Shown here piece by piece: positions 5,641 to 13,193 of a stretch of 13,193 nt of DNA. This DNA is from Syntrophales bacterium. Its GTDB lineage: Bacteria > Desulfobacterota > Syntrophia > Syntrophales > UBA2210. Numbering within the stretch: the stretch's first letter is position 1; each line of letters opens with the position of its first letter. The notes under the pieces were generated by a model. It did not search any database. It had not been told where the DNA came from and saw only the letters and a program-made list of their open reading frames with translations. Location: assembly GCA_030655735.1 (NCBI GenBank), contig JAUSPK010000030.1, positions 1-13,193 on the forward strand, given 5' to 3'. The translations under genes were made by a program, and so were the position numbers.

Positions 5641-7008
5641 TTATGACGGGCCTGCTGCCCCTTTTTTGTTCGTCTCTTCTTCGGCGAACAGGTCATACTC
5701 ATCCGCCGAGGTAATGGTGCACGTTACGATATCCCCGATGACCTTCTGCCCCGCTTTCACGTAGGTGATCCCGTCTATATCGGGGGCCTGCCTCCTTGAC
5801 CTTCCGATGTAGTCATACCCTGGAAGATCCGATGGTTCTTCTATAATCACGTCCGTCGCAGTCCCGACAAGGGATTGATTGATCTGGAAAGAAATCGATG
5901 CCTGCTCCTCCATGATAATTTTCCTTCGGAGTTTTTTGATCTCCTCCGGGATCTGACCGGGGAGCGCCGCGGCCCTGGTCCCCTCTTCGCGTGAGTATTC
6001 GAAGGCCCCCACATGATCGAATCGCGTCTCTCTCACAAACGCATGGAGCCGGTCAAACATCTCCTGGGTCTCGCCGGGGAACCCCACGATCAGTGATGTC
6101 CTCAGTGCCACGCCGGGAATGATCTTCCGGGCATGCGCTATCATATTGTTTATGAGCCTGCCGTCGCCCTGTCGATTCATCGAACCGAGGATGGCGTTAT
6201 CGATGTGCTGCACGGGGATATCGATATAGTCGCACATCTTGTCAATATCTCGGATGGTTTGGAAGAGTTTGTCATCCAGGGTCGCCGGATGAGTGTAGAG
6301 CAGTCTGATCCACTCGATCCCCCCTATTAGTGACATCTCGCTCAACAGGTCATGCAGCCCTGGCGCCGTGCCGAGGTCTCTCGCGTAGCGGGTGGTCTCC
6401 TGGGCCGTTATAATGATCTCTTTCACGCCCCCCTCGGCAAGCGTCTCAGTTTCCCGCAGGATGTCATCTATCCGCCGGCTCCTGAATTTCCCCCGGACGG
6501 CGGGTATCACGCAGTAGGAGCAGTGGTTGGAACATCCCTCCGCGATCTTGATGTAGGCGGTGTGTGGGGGCGTGGACAGAATGCGCCGGTGCGACGAATT
6601 CATCAGAAAGTCGGGGTTCCCGATGAAGGATCGCTGCTTCGGTTGCGTTGAATCTTGAAGGGCTGCAATGTGCGCGGCTATGCGGGGAACTTCACCCGTC
6701 CCCAGGAAGAGATCAACCTCCGGGATTTCTTCCTCGAGCAGGGTTCCGTACCGCTGAGGCAGGCAGCCGGTCACCACCAGATGCCGGCATCGCCCCTCGC
6801 TTTTCATCTGGGCTATGTGAAAGATTTCATCGATCGATTCCTCCTGTGCCGGGAGGATGAAGGCACAGGTATTGATAACGATAACCCCTGCGTCTTCAGG
6901 GGAAGGGACAAGTTCAAAGCCGCTCTCAACCAGAGCGGCGGCCATCACTTCCGAATCGATCAGGTTCTTGGGACATCCCAGACTGGTTATATGGACTGTA
7001 TTCTTCAC
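5641..7008 (-). CDS. rimO: Ribosomal protein S12 methylthiotransferase RimO
   Basis: This is a 455-residue radical-SAM methylthiotransferase that adds a methylthio group to the conserved aspartate of ribosomal protein S12. The N-terminal UPF0004 domain supplies three cluster cysteines, Cys12 (in SLGCPKN), Cys48 (NTCAF) and Cys82 (VTGCLPQ). The radical-SAM CxxxCxxC is CSNHCSYC (159-166). A C-terminal TRAM-like region follows from about residue 390. SLGCPKN and the RRQAPDIDG segment point to RimO and not to the tRNA enzyme MiaB. The start is the GTG at 7008: it places the first cluster cysteine at the usual distance, and AGG lies 5 nt upstream within the end of ftsK. The GTG lies one base after the ftsK TAA, so translation is probably coupled. 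As an Fe-S enzyme it would depend on a cluster-building system such as the nearby SufCB. Confidence 0.93.
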   Translation of the reverse strand: MKNTVHITSLGCPKNLIDSEVMAAALVESGFELVPSPEDAGVIVINTCAFILPAQEESIDEIFHIAQMKSEGRCRHLVVTGCLPQRYGTLLEEEIPEVDLFLGTGEVPRIAAHIAALQDSTQPKQRSFIGNPDFLMNSSHRRILSTPPHTAYIKIAEGCSNHCSYCVIPAVRGKFRSRRIDDILRETETLAEGGVKEIIITAQETTRYARDLGTAPGLHDLLSEMSLIGGIEWIRLLYTHPATLDDKLFQTIRDIDKMCDYIDIPVQHIDNAILGSMNRQGDGRLINNMIAHARKIIPGVALRTSLIVGFPGETQEMFDRLHAFVRETRFDHVGAFEYSREEGTRAAALPGQIPEEIKKLRRKIIMEEQASISFQINQSLVGTATDVIIEEPSDLPGYDYIGRSRRQAPDIDGITYVKAGQKVIGDIVTCTITSADEYDLFAEEETNKKGAAGPS

Positions 7009-7009
7009 G

Positions 7010-9190
7010 TTACCTGGGGAGCTTCCCAGCCAGTATCTTCCGCGGCTTAGCGCCGTCGGACGGGCCCACGACACCTTCCACCTCCATCTTTTCCACGATG
7101 CGGGCGGCCCGGTTATACCCTACCTTCAGGTATCGCTGAACCAGGGATATGGAGGCCTGTCCCAGGTCGGTAACCAGCTCGACCGCTTCATCGTACTTTT
7201 CATCAAATTCCTCTTCCGCACCCGCCCCTTCCTTTGTCTCCGGATTGTACTGGGATATCGATTCGTCGTACCGGGGCGCTCTCTGCCCCTCAGCAAACCT
7301 CACAATCTTGTTGATCTCCCCGTCGGAAACAAAGGGTCCGTGGATCCGCACCAGCTTCGATGTGCCCGGCGGCACGAACAGCATGTCGCCCGCCCCGAGG
7401 AGCTTTTCGGCGCCGAGCTCGTCAAGTATCGTCCTCGAATCCACCCGCGAAGATACCTGAAATGATATTCGTGTGGGGAAGTTGGCCTTTATGACGCCGG
7501 TGATAACGTCCACGGAGGGTCTCTGGGTTGCCAGGATGAGGTGTATGCCCGCGGCCCGCGCCATCTGCGCCAGGCGGGCAAGGGAGGACTCCACGTTTCT
7601 CTGCGCCACCATCATCAGGTCGGCCAGTTCATCTATGATGACGATTATGTAGGGAAGTTTCTCCGGAAACGCTTCGCCCTCTTCCCCCATTAGGGCAGGG
7701 GATCCCAACAATTGCTTCCTGGACATATCCTGTTGCTTTTCTATCAACCGGTTGTACCGTTCGATACTTTTGACCCCCGCTCCGGCTATGACGGCATACC
7801 GCCGTTCCATTTCATCGACGGTCCACTTGAGCGCCTGAGATGCCTCTTTGGGATTGACCACCACCGGGTGGAGGAGGTGGGGTATTCCTTCATATCCCGA
7901 CAGCTCAAGCCTCTTCGGATCGATCATGATAAACTTGACCTCGTCCGGCGTCGCCTTGAACAGGATGCTGCATATCATGGCATTGAGAGAGACACTCTTC
8001 CCCGAACCGGTTGTCCCCGCGATCAGGAGATGGGGCATCGCGGCAAGATCGGCGATCACCGGTTTCCCTGCAATATTTTTTCCCAGTGCTATCGGCAATC
8101 TGTATTTCGACTCCTGGAACTCCTCGGTGTCGAGCACATCTCTGAGATATACGGATTCCCTCTCCTGGTTGGGAATTTCGATGCCGATGGCCGCTTTTCC
8201 GGGGAGGGGCGCCACGATCCTGATACTCTGAGCCTTCAGCGCGAGGGCCAGATCATCGGACAGATTGGTTATCTTGTTTATCTTGACCCCGGCTGCCGGT
8301 TCGAGTTCATACATGGTCACCACCGGGCCCGGCGTTACCTCCGTGACAGTGCCCTCCACCCCGAAATCAGCCAGTTTTTTCTCGAGGATGCGGGAATTCA
8401 TAATGAGGCTTTCCCGCTTCATCCGTGTGTCTCTGACCGCCACCTTGTCAAGAAGGGTCACGCTGGGGAGCCTGAACATACCTTCGGGCTGCAGGAAACC
8501 GAAGGAGACCTGCTCGTCCTTCCTGATCTCTTCCCCCTGCCCGTTCTCATCGGAGATAATCGGTACACGCTTTGAAATCCGAGGTTTTTCCCTCGTGACG
8601 GTCTTCTTCCTCCGAACCCTTCCCATCCCGACCACCACAAAGGTTCTCAGCCTCAGAAGAGTGCCCGACAGTACGATGGCGAGTCTCCTGACAAGTGCCA
8701 CAAGCGAGACATCGAGTGTAACCATTACAGAGATTATCAGCGTGACAAACAGAACGATGTCGGTTCCTATCCGATTCAGGCCGGAATAGAGTATGCGCAG
8801 TGAGACCTTTCCGAGAAGCCCTCCAGGGTTGAGATCGGGACCAAAGAAAGAGATAGCGCCATTCCGTGCCGCCAGAAGCGCCGATGTGGCAAATATGAGA
8901 CCCATAAAGCCAAGGGTGGAGGAGAGGACTATCCTGAATTCCCCGCCAAGGAAGAGCCTGAAAGAAAAGAGGGCAAGGATCACGGGGAAGAGATATGAGG
9001 TCATTCCGAAGATTCTCAGGAGACCATCGGAGAGATAGGACCCAACAAGACCGCCGTAATTGGCTATCCTCACCTTTCCGCCCACGTAGTGCGTAAGTGA
9101 GGGGTCGTGGGGATTGTAGGAAAAGAGGCACAGAAACACAAAGACGGCAAGGGCGATGAATATGACCCCCGCTATCTCTTTCAGCCTCAT
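7010..9190 (-). CDS. ftsK: DNA translocase FtsK/SpoIIIE
   Basis: This 726-residue septal DNA pump would help resolve and segregate chromosome termini at division. The N-terminal part (about 1-180) contains hydrophobic segments consistent with four membrane helices. A short basic linker follows, then the RecA-like motor with Walker A GTTGSGKS (392-399) and Walker B IIVIIDELAD (about 515-524). A C-terminal gamma winged-helix domain (about 660-716, ISLVQRYLKVGYNRAARIVEKME) would read orienting DNA sequences and contact the Xer recombinase. It is SpoIIIE-sized and lacks the long Pro/Gln-rich linker of E. coli FtsK. The ATG at 9190 has GGAG 5 nt upstream; a TTG 36 bp earlier is less likely. It lies 61 bp after uppP with no terminator visible between them. 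Confidence 0.95.
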   Translation of the reverse strand: MRLKEIAGVIFIALAVFVFLCLFSYNPHDPSLTHYVGGKVRIANYGGLVGSYLSDGLLRIFGMTSYLFPVILALFSFRLFLGGEFRIVLSSTLGFMGLIFATSALLAARNGAISFFGPDLNPGGLLGKVSLRILYSGLNRIGTDIVLFVTLIISVMVTLDVSLVALVRRLAIVLSGTLLRLRTFVVVGMGRVRRKKTVTREKPRISKRVPIISDENGQGEEIRKDEQVSFGFLQPEGMFRLPSVTLLDKVAVRDTRMKRESLIMNSRILEKKLADFGVEGTVTEVTPGPVVTMYELEPAAGVKINKITNLSDDLALALKAQSIRIVAPLPGKAAIGIEIPNQERESVYLRDVLDTEEFQESKYRLPIALGKNIAGKPVIADLAAMPHLLIAGTTGSGKSVSLNAMICSILFKATPDEVKFIMIDPKRLELSGYEGIPHLLHPVVVNPKEASQALKWTVDEMERRYAVIAGAGVKSIERYNRLIEKQQDMSRKQLLGSPALMGEEGEAFPEKLPYIIVIIDELADLMMVAQRNVESSLARLAQMARAAGIHLILATQRPSVDVITGVIKANFPTRISFQVSSRVDSRTILDELGAEKLLGAGDMLFVPPGTSKLVRIHGPFVSDGEINKIVRFAEGQRAPRYDESISQYNPETKEGAGAEEEFDEKYDEAVELVTDLGQASISLVQRYLKVGYNRAARIVEKMEVEGVVGPSDGAKPRKILAGKLPR

Positions 9191-9251
9191 ACCTTCTCCG
9201 CCGGCACCTTTTTTACTCAAATCCAAACCCCCGCTATCTGATAAGACTAGA

Positions 9252-10067
9252 TTAAATCATTCTAATAATCAATGTTGAAATTCCAAGAATCCAGCAGTAA
9301 TAAGCAAAGATGCTCAATTTGCGTTTTCTGATTACCAAGAGCAGAAGTCCCAGCGTCAGAAAACCCGTCACGGCGGCAGCGACCATCCCGGCTAGGTATA
9401 TCACCATATCGGACGGAGATACCGCCTCTATATATTTTAATTCAAGGACCAGTGCTCCCAGGACGGCGGGTATGGACAGCAGGAATGAAAATCTTGCGGC
9501 CGCTGCTCCGTCCAGGCCCCTGAAGATACCGAACGCTATCGTAGAGCCGGACCGGGATATCCCCGGAATCAGGGCCATCGCCTGAACGATACCAATAACC
9601 AGGCTGTCGGTTATGTTCATGTCCTTCTCCACCCGGCTGCCCTGGAACCTGTCGGACATGAACAGCAGGACGCCGGTGACGAGGAGCATGAAGGAGACCG
9701 TCTGGGGGGATGTAAAGAGGTGGTGGATTCTCTCTTCGAACAGCAGACCTATACTCCCGGTACATACCGTTGCGGTGATGATATAAAGGGCCGTTTTTCT
9801 TCCGGTTCGCACCCGTGTGTCATCAAAATCCCGCCGGGACCATCCGGACGGGATCAGAGAGGCCAGGATCTCCAGGACCTCTCTCCTCAGGAAAAAGAGG
9901 ACCGCCAGGAGCGTCCCGAAATGCAGCATGGCATCGAAGAGCACTCCCGGCTGCTGGAATCCCCTTATAACGCTCTGTACGATTACCAGATGGCCGGAAC
10001 TGCTCACGGGGAGAAATTCCGTCAGTCCCTGCACCGTCCCAAGCAGGATCGCTTCCCAAAGATTCAA
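9252..10067 (-). CDS. uppP: Undecaprenyl-diphosphate phosphatase UppP (BacA)
   Basis: This 271-residue polytopic membrane protein dephosphorylates undecaprenyl diphosphate to recycle the lipid carrier for peptidoglycan and other envelope polymers. Both family signatures are present: QGLTEFLPVSSSGH (13-26), giving the (E/Q)xxxE element Gln13-Glu17, and PGISRSGST (168-176) with the catalytic-site arginine Arg172. The start is placed at a TTG (10067), giving a length close to E. coli UppP (273) and an N-terminus that begins right before the first helix; AGAGGA lies 8 nt upstream. The open frame runs a further 137 codons upstream, but that stretch is not UppP-like and covers the promoter and leader. 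No ATG suits the start, so a weak initiation codon is inferred. It is probably the first gene of the uppP-ftsK-rimO-lysC transcript. Confidence 0.93.
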   Translation of the reverse strand: MNLWEAILLGTVQGLTEFLPVSSSGHLVIVQSVIRGFQQPGVLFDAMLHFGTLLAVLFFLRREVLEILASLIPSGWSRRDFDDTRVRTGRKTALYIITATVCTGSIGLLFEERIHHLFTSPQTVSFMLLVTGVLLFMSDRFQGSRVEKDMNITDSLVIGIVQAMALIPGISRSGSTIAFGIFRGLDGAAAARFSFLLSIPAVLGALVLELKYIEAVSPSDMVIYLAGMVAAAVTGFLTLGLLLLVIRKRKLSIFAYYCWILGISTLIIRMI

Positions 10068-10106
10068 CGGTCTTGTCCTCTTCTCTATCAAACTTAGATA
10101 CGGGTA

Positions 10107-10133
10107 ATCCCGATAAATCGGGATAAATCGGGA
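10107..10133. repeat. Overlapping direct and inverted repeats in the uppP leader
   Basis: TAAATCGGGA occurs twice in perfect tandem (10114-10133). The first copy also completes an 8-bp palindrome, ATCCCGAT-AA-ATCGGGAT (10107-10124). CGGG at 10101-10104 can additionally pair with the CCCG inside it. The tract lies between the candidate uppP promoter and its start codon, so it would be in the 5' leader and could form alternative hairpins or bind a protein. Function unknown. Confidence 0.6.
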
Positions 10134-10157
10134 CACAAGCGATGGATATGCGCAATT

Positions 10158-10186
10158 TTTGTACTGAATAATGCTGGCGAAGTCAA
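10158..10186 (-). promoter_or_regulatory. Candidate sigma-70 promoter for the uppP-ftsK-rimO-lysC transcript
   Basis: The minus strand reads TTGACT (10186-10181), a 17-bp spacer and TACAAA (10163-10158), with transcription predicted near 10151. This leaves an approximately 84-nt leader holding the repeat at 10107-10133. Confidence 0.5.
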
Positions 10187-10225
10187 TGGGAAATATGGGG
10201 CTTTTGTCCCGGCAAGATAATTCAT

Positions 10226-10250
10226 TTGACAGTAATACGCATTCTATACT
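10226..10250 (+). promoter_or_regulatory. Possible ssb promoter elements
   Basis: A perfect TTGACA (10226-10231) and a TATACT (10245-10250) lie upstream of ssb, but only 13 bp apart, too close to act together as one standard promoter. TACTAC at 10247-10252 would give a 15-bp spacer. One of these boxes probably belongs to the real promoter, but the exact pairing is unsure. Confidence 0.3.
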
Positions 10251-10284
10251 ACGGTGCGCATAGATCTTTACGAGGAGAGGGGAT

Positions 10285-10698
10285 ATGGTTAATAAGGTAA
10301 TATTGATTGGAAGACTGGGGGCGGATCCTGAGGTAAGGTACACACAGGATGGTACCATGGTAACAAATTTCAACCTGGCAACCGATGAGCAGTGGAAGGA
10401 CAAGAGTGGAGAGAAGGTCCAGAAAACCGAGTGGCACAGGATCGTCACGTTCAGAAAACTTGCCGAGATATGCGGCAACTACCTGGCCAAGGGAAGACTG
10501 GTCTACATCGAGGGCAGGATTCAAACGAGGGCCTGGGATGACAAGGATGGGAACAAGCGCTATACCACAGAGATAGTTGCCTCGAACATGCAGATGCTGG
10601 AGCGGAAAGAACAGGGGGCCTCTCAATCAGAAGGGGCAGGGGGTGGAACGCCGTATCCAGCTGGTTCTACTATGCCTGACGACGATGTCCCCTTTTAG
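10285..10698 (+). CDS. ssb: Single-stranded DNA-binding protein
   Basis: This 137-residue SSB would bind single-stranded DNA during replication, recombination and repair. The OB-fold (about 1-105) begins MVNKVILIGRLGADPEVRYT, the hallmark SSB start. It continues through the WHRIVTFRKLAEI segment and ends with the IVASNMQML strand. A short Gly/Ser-rich linker leads to the acidic tail DDDVPF (132-137), which recruits partner proteins. The length is shorter than E. coli SSB (178) because of the short linker. The ATG has an overlapping purine-rich GAGGAGAGGGG just upstream. It is monocistronic, divergent from uppP, and followed 32 bp later by a strong terminator. Confidence 0.96.
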   Translation: MVNKVILIGRLGADPEVRYTQDGTMVTNFNLATDEQWKDKSGEKVQKTEWHRIVTFRKLAEICGNYLAKGRLVYIEGRIQTRAWDDKDGNKRYTTEIVASNMQMLERKEQGASQSEGAGGGTPYPAGSTMPDDDVPF

Positions 10699-10730
10699 CG
10701 GGCTTGCTTCATACACACCGGATTGACACT

Positions 10731-10767
10731 CCGCTCCGCAGCCAAGCTGCGGGGCGGTTTATTTTTT
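10731..10767 (+). terminator. Intrinsic terminator of ssb
   Basis: CCGCTCCGCAG (10731-10741) pairs with CTGCGGGGCGG (10747-10757), an 11-bp GC-rich stem with one T-G mismatch and a 5-nt loop. TTTATTTTTT follows. The T-run overlaps the stop codon of the convergent tatA. In the tatA direction the stem lacks a following T-run. Confidence 0.88.
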
Positions 10768-10950
10768 GTCTTCCTTGATCTTCTTAGGATCTTCGGTACC
10801 ATCCACCTCATCGGTCTCCTGAAAAGATTTTTTGAAGTTTCTGATACCCTTACCGATAGCCCCTCCTATTTCGGGAAGCTTTCCGGCACCAAAAATGATC
10901 AGGATAATGACCAGTATAATCACCAACTCGGGCATGCCTATTCCGAACAT
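10759..10950 (-). CDS. tatA: Twin-arginine translocase subunit TatA/TatE
   Basis: This 63-residue protein has the TatA layout: a short periplasmic N-terminus (MFGIGMPE), one membrane helix (about residues 8-20), an FGAGKLPEIG hinge (20-29), an amphipathic helix to about residue 43 and a charged lysine/glutamate tail. TatA oligomers form the passage for folded proteins carrying twin-arginine signals, working with TatC and often TatB. Neither partner is in the window, so they must be elsewhere or TatA may act with a TatC at another locus. AGAGGTG lies about 8 nt before the ATG. It is 65 bp downstream of the rodZ-like gene, probably on the same transcript, and convergent with ssb. Confidence 0.92.
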   Translation of the reverse strand: MFGIGMPELVIILVIILIIFGAGKLPEIGGAIGKGIRNFKKSFQETDEVDGTEDPKKIKEDKK

Positions 10951-11015
10951 ATTCTATTCACCTCTCACAATATCTGTCTAAAACTATTATACGGCTGTTT
11001 AGCTCAATCCCTGTT

Positions 11016-12038
11016 TCATTCGTCCGCGGGGAGTGTCAGGTGGACGACCTCGCCGTGTTCCCCCAGAAGACCAAGCGACCTTTCCTGAAAACGGATATCC
11101 ACCCCCCCGGCATTGCCGATGATCAGGCCGAATCTCTCCGACGCCCTTTCCGTGATCCGCTCTCCCGGCCACAGCATGACCTCAAATGGCGGCTCTCCAT
11201 CTCTGTCGATCTGTATCCAGGTACGTTCCGATGCCTCTATCACAAGGGTATACGGTTTTTTTTCAGTGGGGAGGGTCGTATCGGGGCCGACAGCCTTTTC
11301 CGGCTGCGTATCTTCGACCAAGGGCTGTTCTTCCCCGGCCGCTGGCTGCTCAGCTTCAATCGGTGGCCGGGTATCTTCTTCGATCTTTTGATCCGGCTTT
11401 TGAGCACTGTCCTCCATGGAAAGGTCTGCCGGTGGCGCGCCGTCCGCCCCCTGATGTTCGCCTTCGCCTTCGATGGCGACATCACCGCTTTTACCCGCGG
11501 GTAGCTCTTCAGGGGCGTTCTGGGGCTCCCCGGCGTCTTCAACCTGCCCGGCAGGGGGCAACCCCTCTGCTGCCTGACGGCCACTCGTGCTGTACTGGTA
11601 AAGGAAGAAGGCCCCGATCAGGACCAGTAAACCTGATACGATGGTCACCCATATCCAGACTTCCAGGTGGCGTTTCTGCACGGCGAGTTCTTTCAGCACC
11701 TGGTACTTGTCTTTATCGGGCTCCAGACTTTTGAGGTATTTCTCATAGAGCGAAAGTATTTTTTTGCCGTCAACATCGAGGACCCTGGCATACATGTCCA
11801 TAAAGGCCCGGGCATATATCGGTTCCGGAAGCAGTTCAAACCGTTGTTCTTCAATAGCCTTAAGGTTTTGAGGGCTTATTTTCGTGGAGGAGGACACGTC
11901 CCGTAAGGTGAGCCCTCTGGACTGCCTGATCTCCCTCAGGTCAAGGGTGGGTTCTGCCGGCCTCACATCTGTTTCTTCCGGTTTTTCAGAACTCATGCTC
12001 ACATCTTCCCTTGTAATGTCTTGTTCCTTGTCGTCCAT
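11016..12038 (-). CDS. rodZ: RodZ-like membrane protein: cytoplasmic HTH, one membrane helix, extracytoplasmic DUF4115 domain
   Basis: This 340-residue protein has the RodZ plan. A cytoplasmic helix-turn-helix domain of the HTH_25 type lies at about 31-93 (LREIRQSRGLTLRDVSSSTKI) and an amphipathic stretch follows. One membrane helix spans about 127-149. A long acidic, Pro/Glu/Ala-rich linker (150-260) leads to a C-terminal beta-rich DUF4115-like domain (261-340, with RTWIQIDRDG and MLWPGERI). RodZ links the MreB cytoskeleton to the cell-wall elongation machinery and sets cell shape. The start is uncertain. The ATG at 12038 has GAGGGAG 14 nt away, rather far; an internal ATG 42 bp later has AAGGGAA about 9 nt before it. 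Both retain the whole HTH. The linker composition suggests fast divergence. It precedes tatA on the same strand. Confidence 0.82.
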   Translation of the reverse strand: MDDKEQDITREDVSMSSEKPEETDVRPAEPTLDLREIRQSRGLTLRDVSSSTKISPQNLKAIEEQRFELLPEPIYARAFMDMYARVLDVDGKKILSLYEKYLKSLEPDKDKYQVLKELAVQKRHLEVWIWVTIVSGLLVLIGAFFLYQYSTSGRQAAEGLPPAGQVEDAGEPQNAPEELPAGKSGDVAIEGEGEHQGADGAPPADLSMEDSAQKPDQKIEEDTRPPIEAEQPAAGEEQPLVEDTQPEKAVGPDTTLPTEKKPYTLVIEASERTWIQIDRDGEPPFEVMLWPGERITERASERFGLIIGNAGGVDIRFQERSLGLLGEHGEVVHLTLPADE

Positions 12039-12183
12039 AACGGCGTATGCAACTCCCTCTGAAGACTGCTAAACCCCGAAATATCTATCACTAATCCACA
12101 GGTGAAGCAACAGAAATTGTCTCAACTTTTTCATGAAACCATGCTAATACCTTACACGACAATACACTGTGAGGAGAAAAGAG
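12039..12183. promoter_or_regulatory. Divergent promoter region between the rodZ-like gene and suhB
   Basis: The two genes diverge from this 145-bp spacer, so both promoters should be here. For suhB an extended -10 (TGC TAATAC, 12142-12150) is visible with only a weak -35. For the rodZ-like gene, TTGCTT and TAGATA 17 bp apart on the minus strand are a poor candidate. Neither is convincing alone. Confidence 0.35.
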
Positions 12184-12981
12184 ATGCCTGAACAAGGGGA
12201 CTTTGCCATATCCATAGCCAGGATAGCGGGATCATTGCTGAAGGATCGCTTCAGCGAGAAACACAGGATCGACTACAAGGGGGAAATCGATATCGTCACG
12301 GAGGCGGACAGGATGTCCGAGGAGGTATTGATCACGGAAATCAACAGGAAATTTCCCGATCACACTATCCTGTCCGAGGAAGCGGGGGAAATAGAGAGAG
12401 GCTCACGGTACCGATGGGTCATTGATCCACTTGACGGGACAACCAACTATGCCCATGGTTTCCCAATGTTCTGCGTCTCAATTGCCCTGGAGAAAGACGG
12501 ACAGATCATAACGGGCGTCATCTACAGCCCTGTAACAGACGAACTGTTTGTGGCCGGGAAGGGGGAGGGGGCATTTCTTAACGGCGCCCCTATTTCGGTC
12601 TCCGGAACCACGGAGATTTCAGAGAGTCTCCTGGCAACCGGTTTCCCGTATGACATACGAAGAGACCCGAACAACAATATCAACTACTTTTCTGAAATGG
12701 CCCTGAGGGTCCAGGGAATCCGCCGATCGGGATCTGCGGCGGTTGATCTGGCCTATACGGCAGCAGGGCGTTTCGATGGTTTCTGGGAGCTTAAACTGCA
12801 CCCATGGGATACGGCAGCCGGAGGGCTTCTAGTCAGCGAGGCGGGCGGAGTTGTTACCGATATCTCCGGCGGCAGCTACCGTCTTGACTCTTCAAGCATA
12901 CTCGCATCAAACGGAAAGATACATGACGACATGCTCCGTATACTGGAGAGTACCAACCCGGCCGACGGAAGATTGGTCTGA
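12184..12981 (+). CDS. suhB: Inositol-1-monophosphatase family protein (SuhB-like)
   Basis: This 265-residue Mg2+-dependent sugar-phosphate phosphatase is close in length to E. coli SuhB (267). Metal-binding signatures are SEEAG (64-68), DPLDGTTN (81-88, with Asp81, Asp84 and Thr86) and WDTAAG (208-213, with Asp209). It would hydrolyse inositol monophosphate. Relatives also act on fructose-1,6-bisphosphate, NADP or histidinol phosphate, and E. coli SuhB additionally assists rRNA antitermination, so the substrate is not certain. The ATG at 12184 is preceded by AGGAG at 12172-12176. A GTG at 12169 overlaps that site and is unlikely. It is alone on the plus strand and convergent with the Fis-type gene at the right edge. 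Confidence 0.92.
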   Translation: MPEQGDFAISIARIAGSLLKDRFSEKHRIDYKGEIDIVTEADRMSEEVLITEINRKFPDHTILSEEAGEIERGSRYRWVIDPLDGTTNYAHGFPMFCVSIALEKDGQIITGVIYSPVTDELFVAGKGEGAFLNGAPISVSGTTEISESLLATGFPYDIRRDPNNNINYFSEMALRVQGIRRSGSAAVDLAYTAAGRFDGFWELKLHPWDTAAGGLLVSEAGGVVTDISGGSYRLDSSSILASNGKIHDDMLRILESTNPADGRLV

Positions 12982-13105
12982 CCACTCCTCAAGGGACTGG
13001 CCGTACGGCAGAGTGCATTTATGAAAAGGGTTTAGTCCTCGGATGGGTGGTGCAGGAAGATGCGCATTCCCAGGGCGTACCCGCGAAAAAGGCCCGGGAG
13101 AAATA

Positions 13106-13193
13106 TCATACCTTAAGCTTTTTTATCTTGCCGTGCAGTGTGTTCCTGTTTATCCCGAGAAAATCAGCGGCGGCGGTTTTTACATTATTGGAG
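13106..13193 (-). CDS. C-terminal end of a Fis-type helix-turn-helix regulator (5' part outside window)
   Basis: The last 28 codons and the TGA stop are present on the minus strand. They read VKTAAADFLGINRNTLHGKI and end in a lysine-rich tail. This is the classic Fis-type HTH found at the C-terminus of NtrC-class sigma-54 activators and of stand-alone Fis proteins. Which of these it is cannot be decided, because the rest of the gene is beyond the edge. If it is an activator, it could in principle act on sigma-54 promoters such as the one at 1643-1658, but nothing here links the two. Confidence 0.85.
   Translation of the reverse strand, partial: SNNVKTAAADFLGINRNTLHGKIKKLKV

Noticed and set aside
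7712..8575. A 287-codon open frame on the plus strand
   Set aside because: It is entirely antisense to the motor domain of ftsK, and its product has no recognisable motifs.
10068..10478. A 137-codon N-terminal extension of the uppP frame
   Set aside because: It would cover the promoter, leader repeats and part of ssb in antisense. UppP proteins start just before the first helix, and the normal length is reached from the TTG at 10067.
13000..13009. A 10-bp perfect palindrome GCCGTACGGC after suhB
   Set aside because: Short, without a loop or T-run, and expected by chance at this GC content; not a convincing terminator.

Overview
The window looks like a chromosomal segment of an anaerobic Gram-negative bacterium, most likely a syntrophic or sulfate-reducing member of the Desulfobacterota (old Deltaproteobacteria). 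This is inferred from the gene mix, not from a marker gene: a glutaconate-type CoA-transferase pair behind a candidate sigma-54 promoter, a two-gene SufC-SufB system with no SufS or SufE/SufU beside it, and the cluster uppP-ftsK-rimO-lysC. No rRNA, tRNA, CRISPR array, insertion sequence or prophage gene was seen.

Layout. (1) Positions 1-1498, minus strand: a CoA-transferase alpha subunit followed by its beta subunit, which runs off the left edge. (2) Positions 1499-1957: a 459-bp gene-free region with a consensus-like sigma-54 promoter facing the CoA-transferase genes, two hairpins in the predicted leader RNA, and a 15-bp palindrome upstream that could be an activator site. (3) Positions 1958-4002, minus strand: sufC-sufB, overlapping by 13 bp, behind a candidate sigma-70 promoter. 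SufC carries an unusual in-frame, palindrome-rich, cysteine-periodic insertion. (4) Positions 4198-10067, minus strand: uppP, ftsK, rimO and lysC, closely spaced and probably one transcript, linking the cell envelope, chromosome segregation, ribosome modification and amino-acid biosynthesis. (5) Positions 10285-10698, plus strand: ssb, divergent from uppP, ending in a strong intrinsic terminator. (6) Positions 10759-12038, minus strand: a RodZ-like membrane protein followed by tatA. (7) Positions 12184-12981, plus strand: an inositol-monophosphatase-family gene. (8) Position 13106 to the right edge, minus strand: the last 28 codons of a Fis-type helix-turn-helix protein.

Most genes are ordinary housekeeping genes. 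The parts that deserve a second look are the regulatory region at 1499-1957 (sigma-54 promoter plus a terminator-like leader hairpin), the insertion in sufC (12-residue repeats giving four cysteines spaced exactly six residues apart, encoded by DNA rich in hairpins), the isolated SufCB pair, an aspartate kinase whose usual GRGGSD motif reads GFEGSD, and overlapping direct and inverted repeats in the uppP leader. None of these could be tested against a database here.
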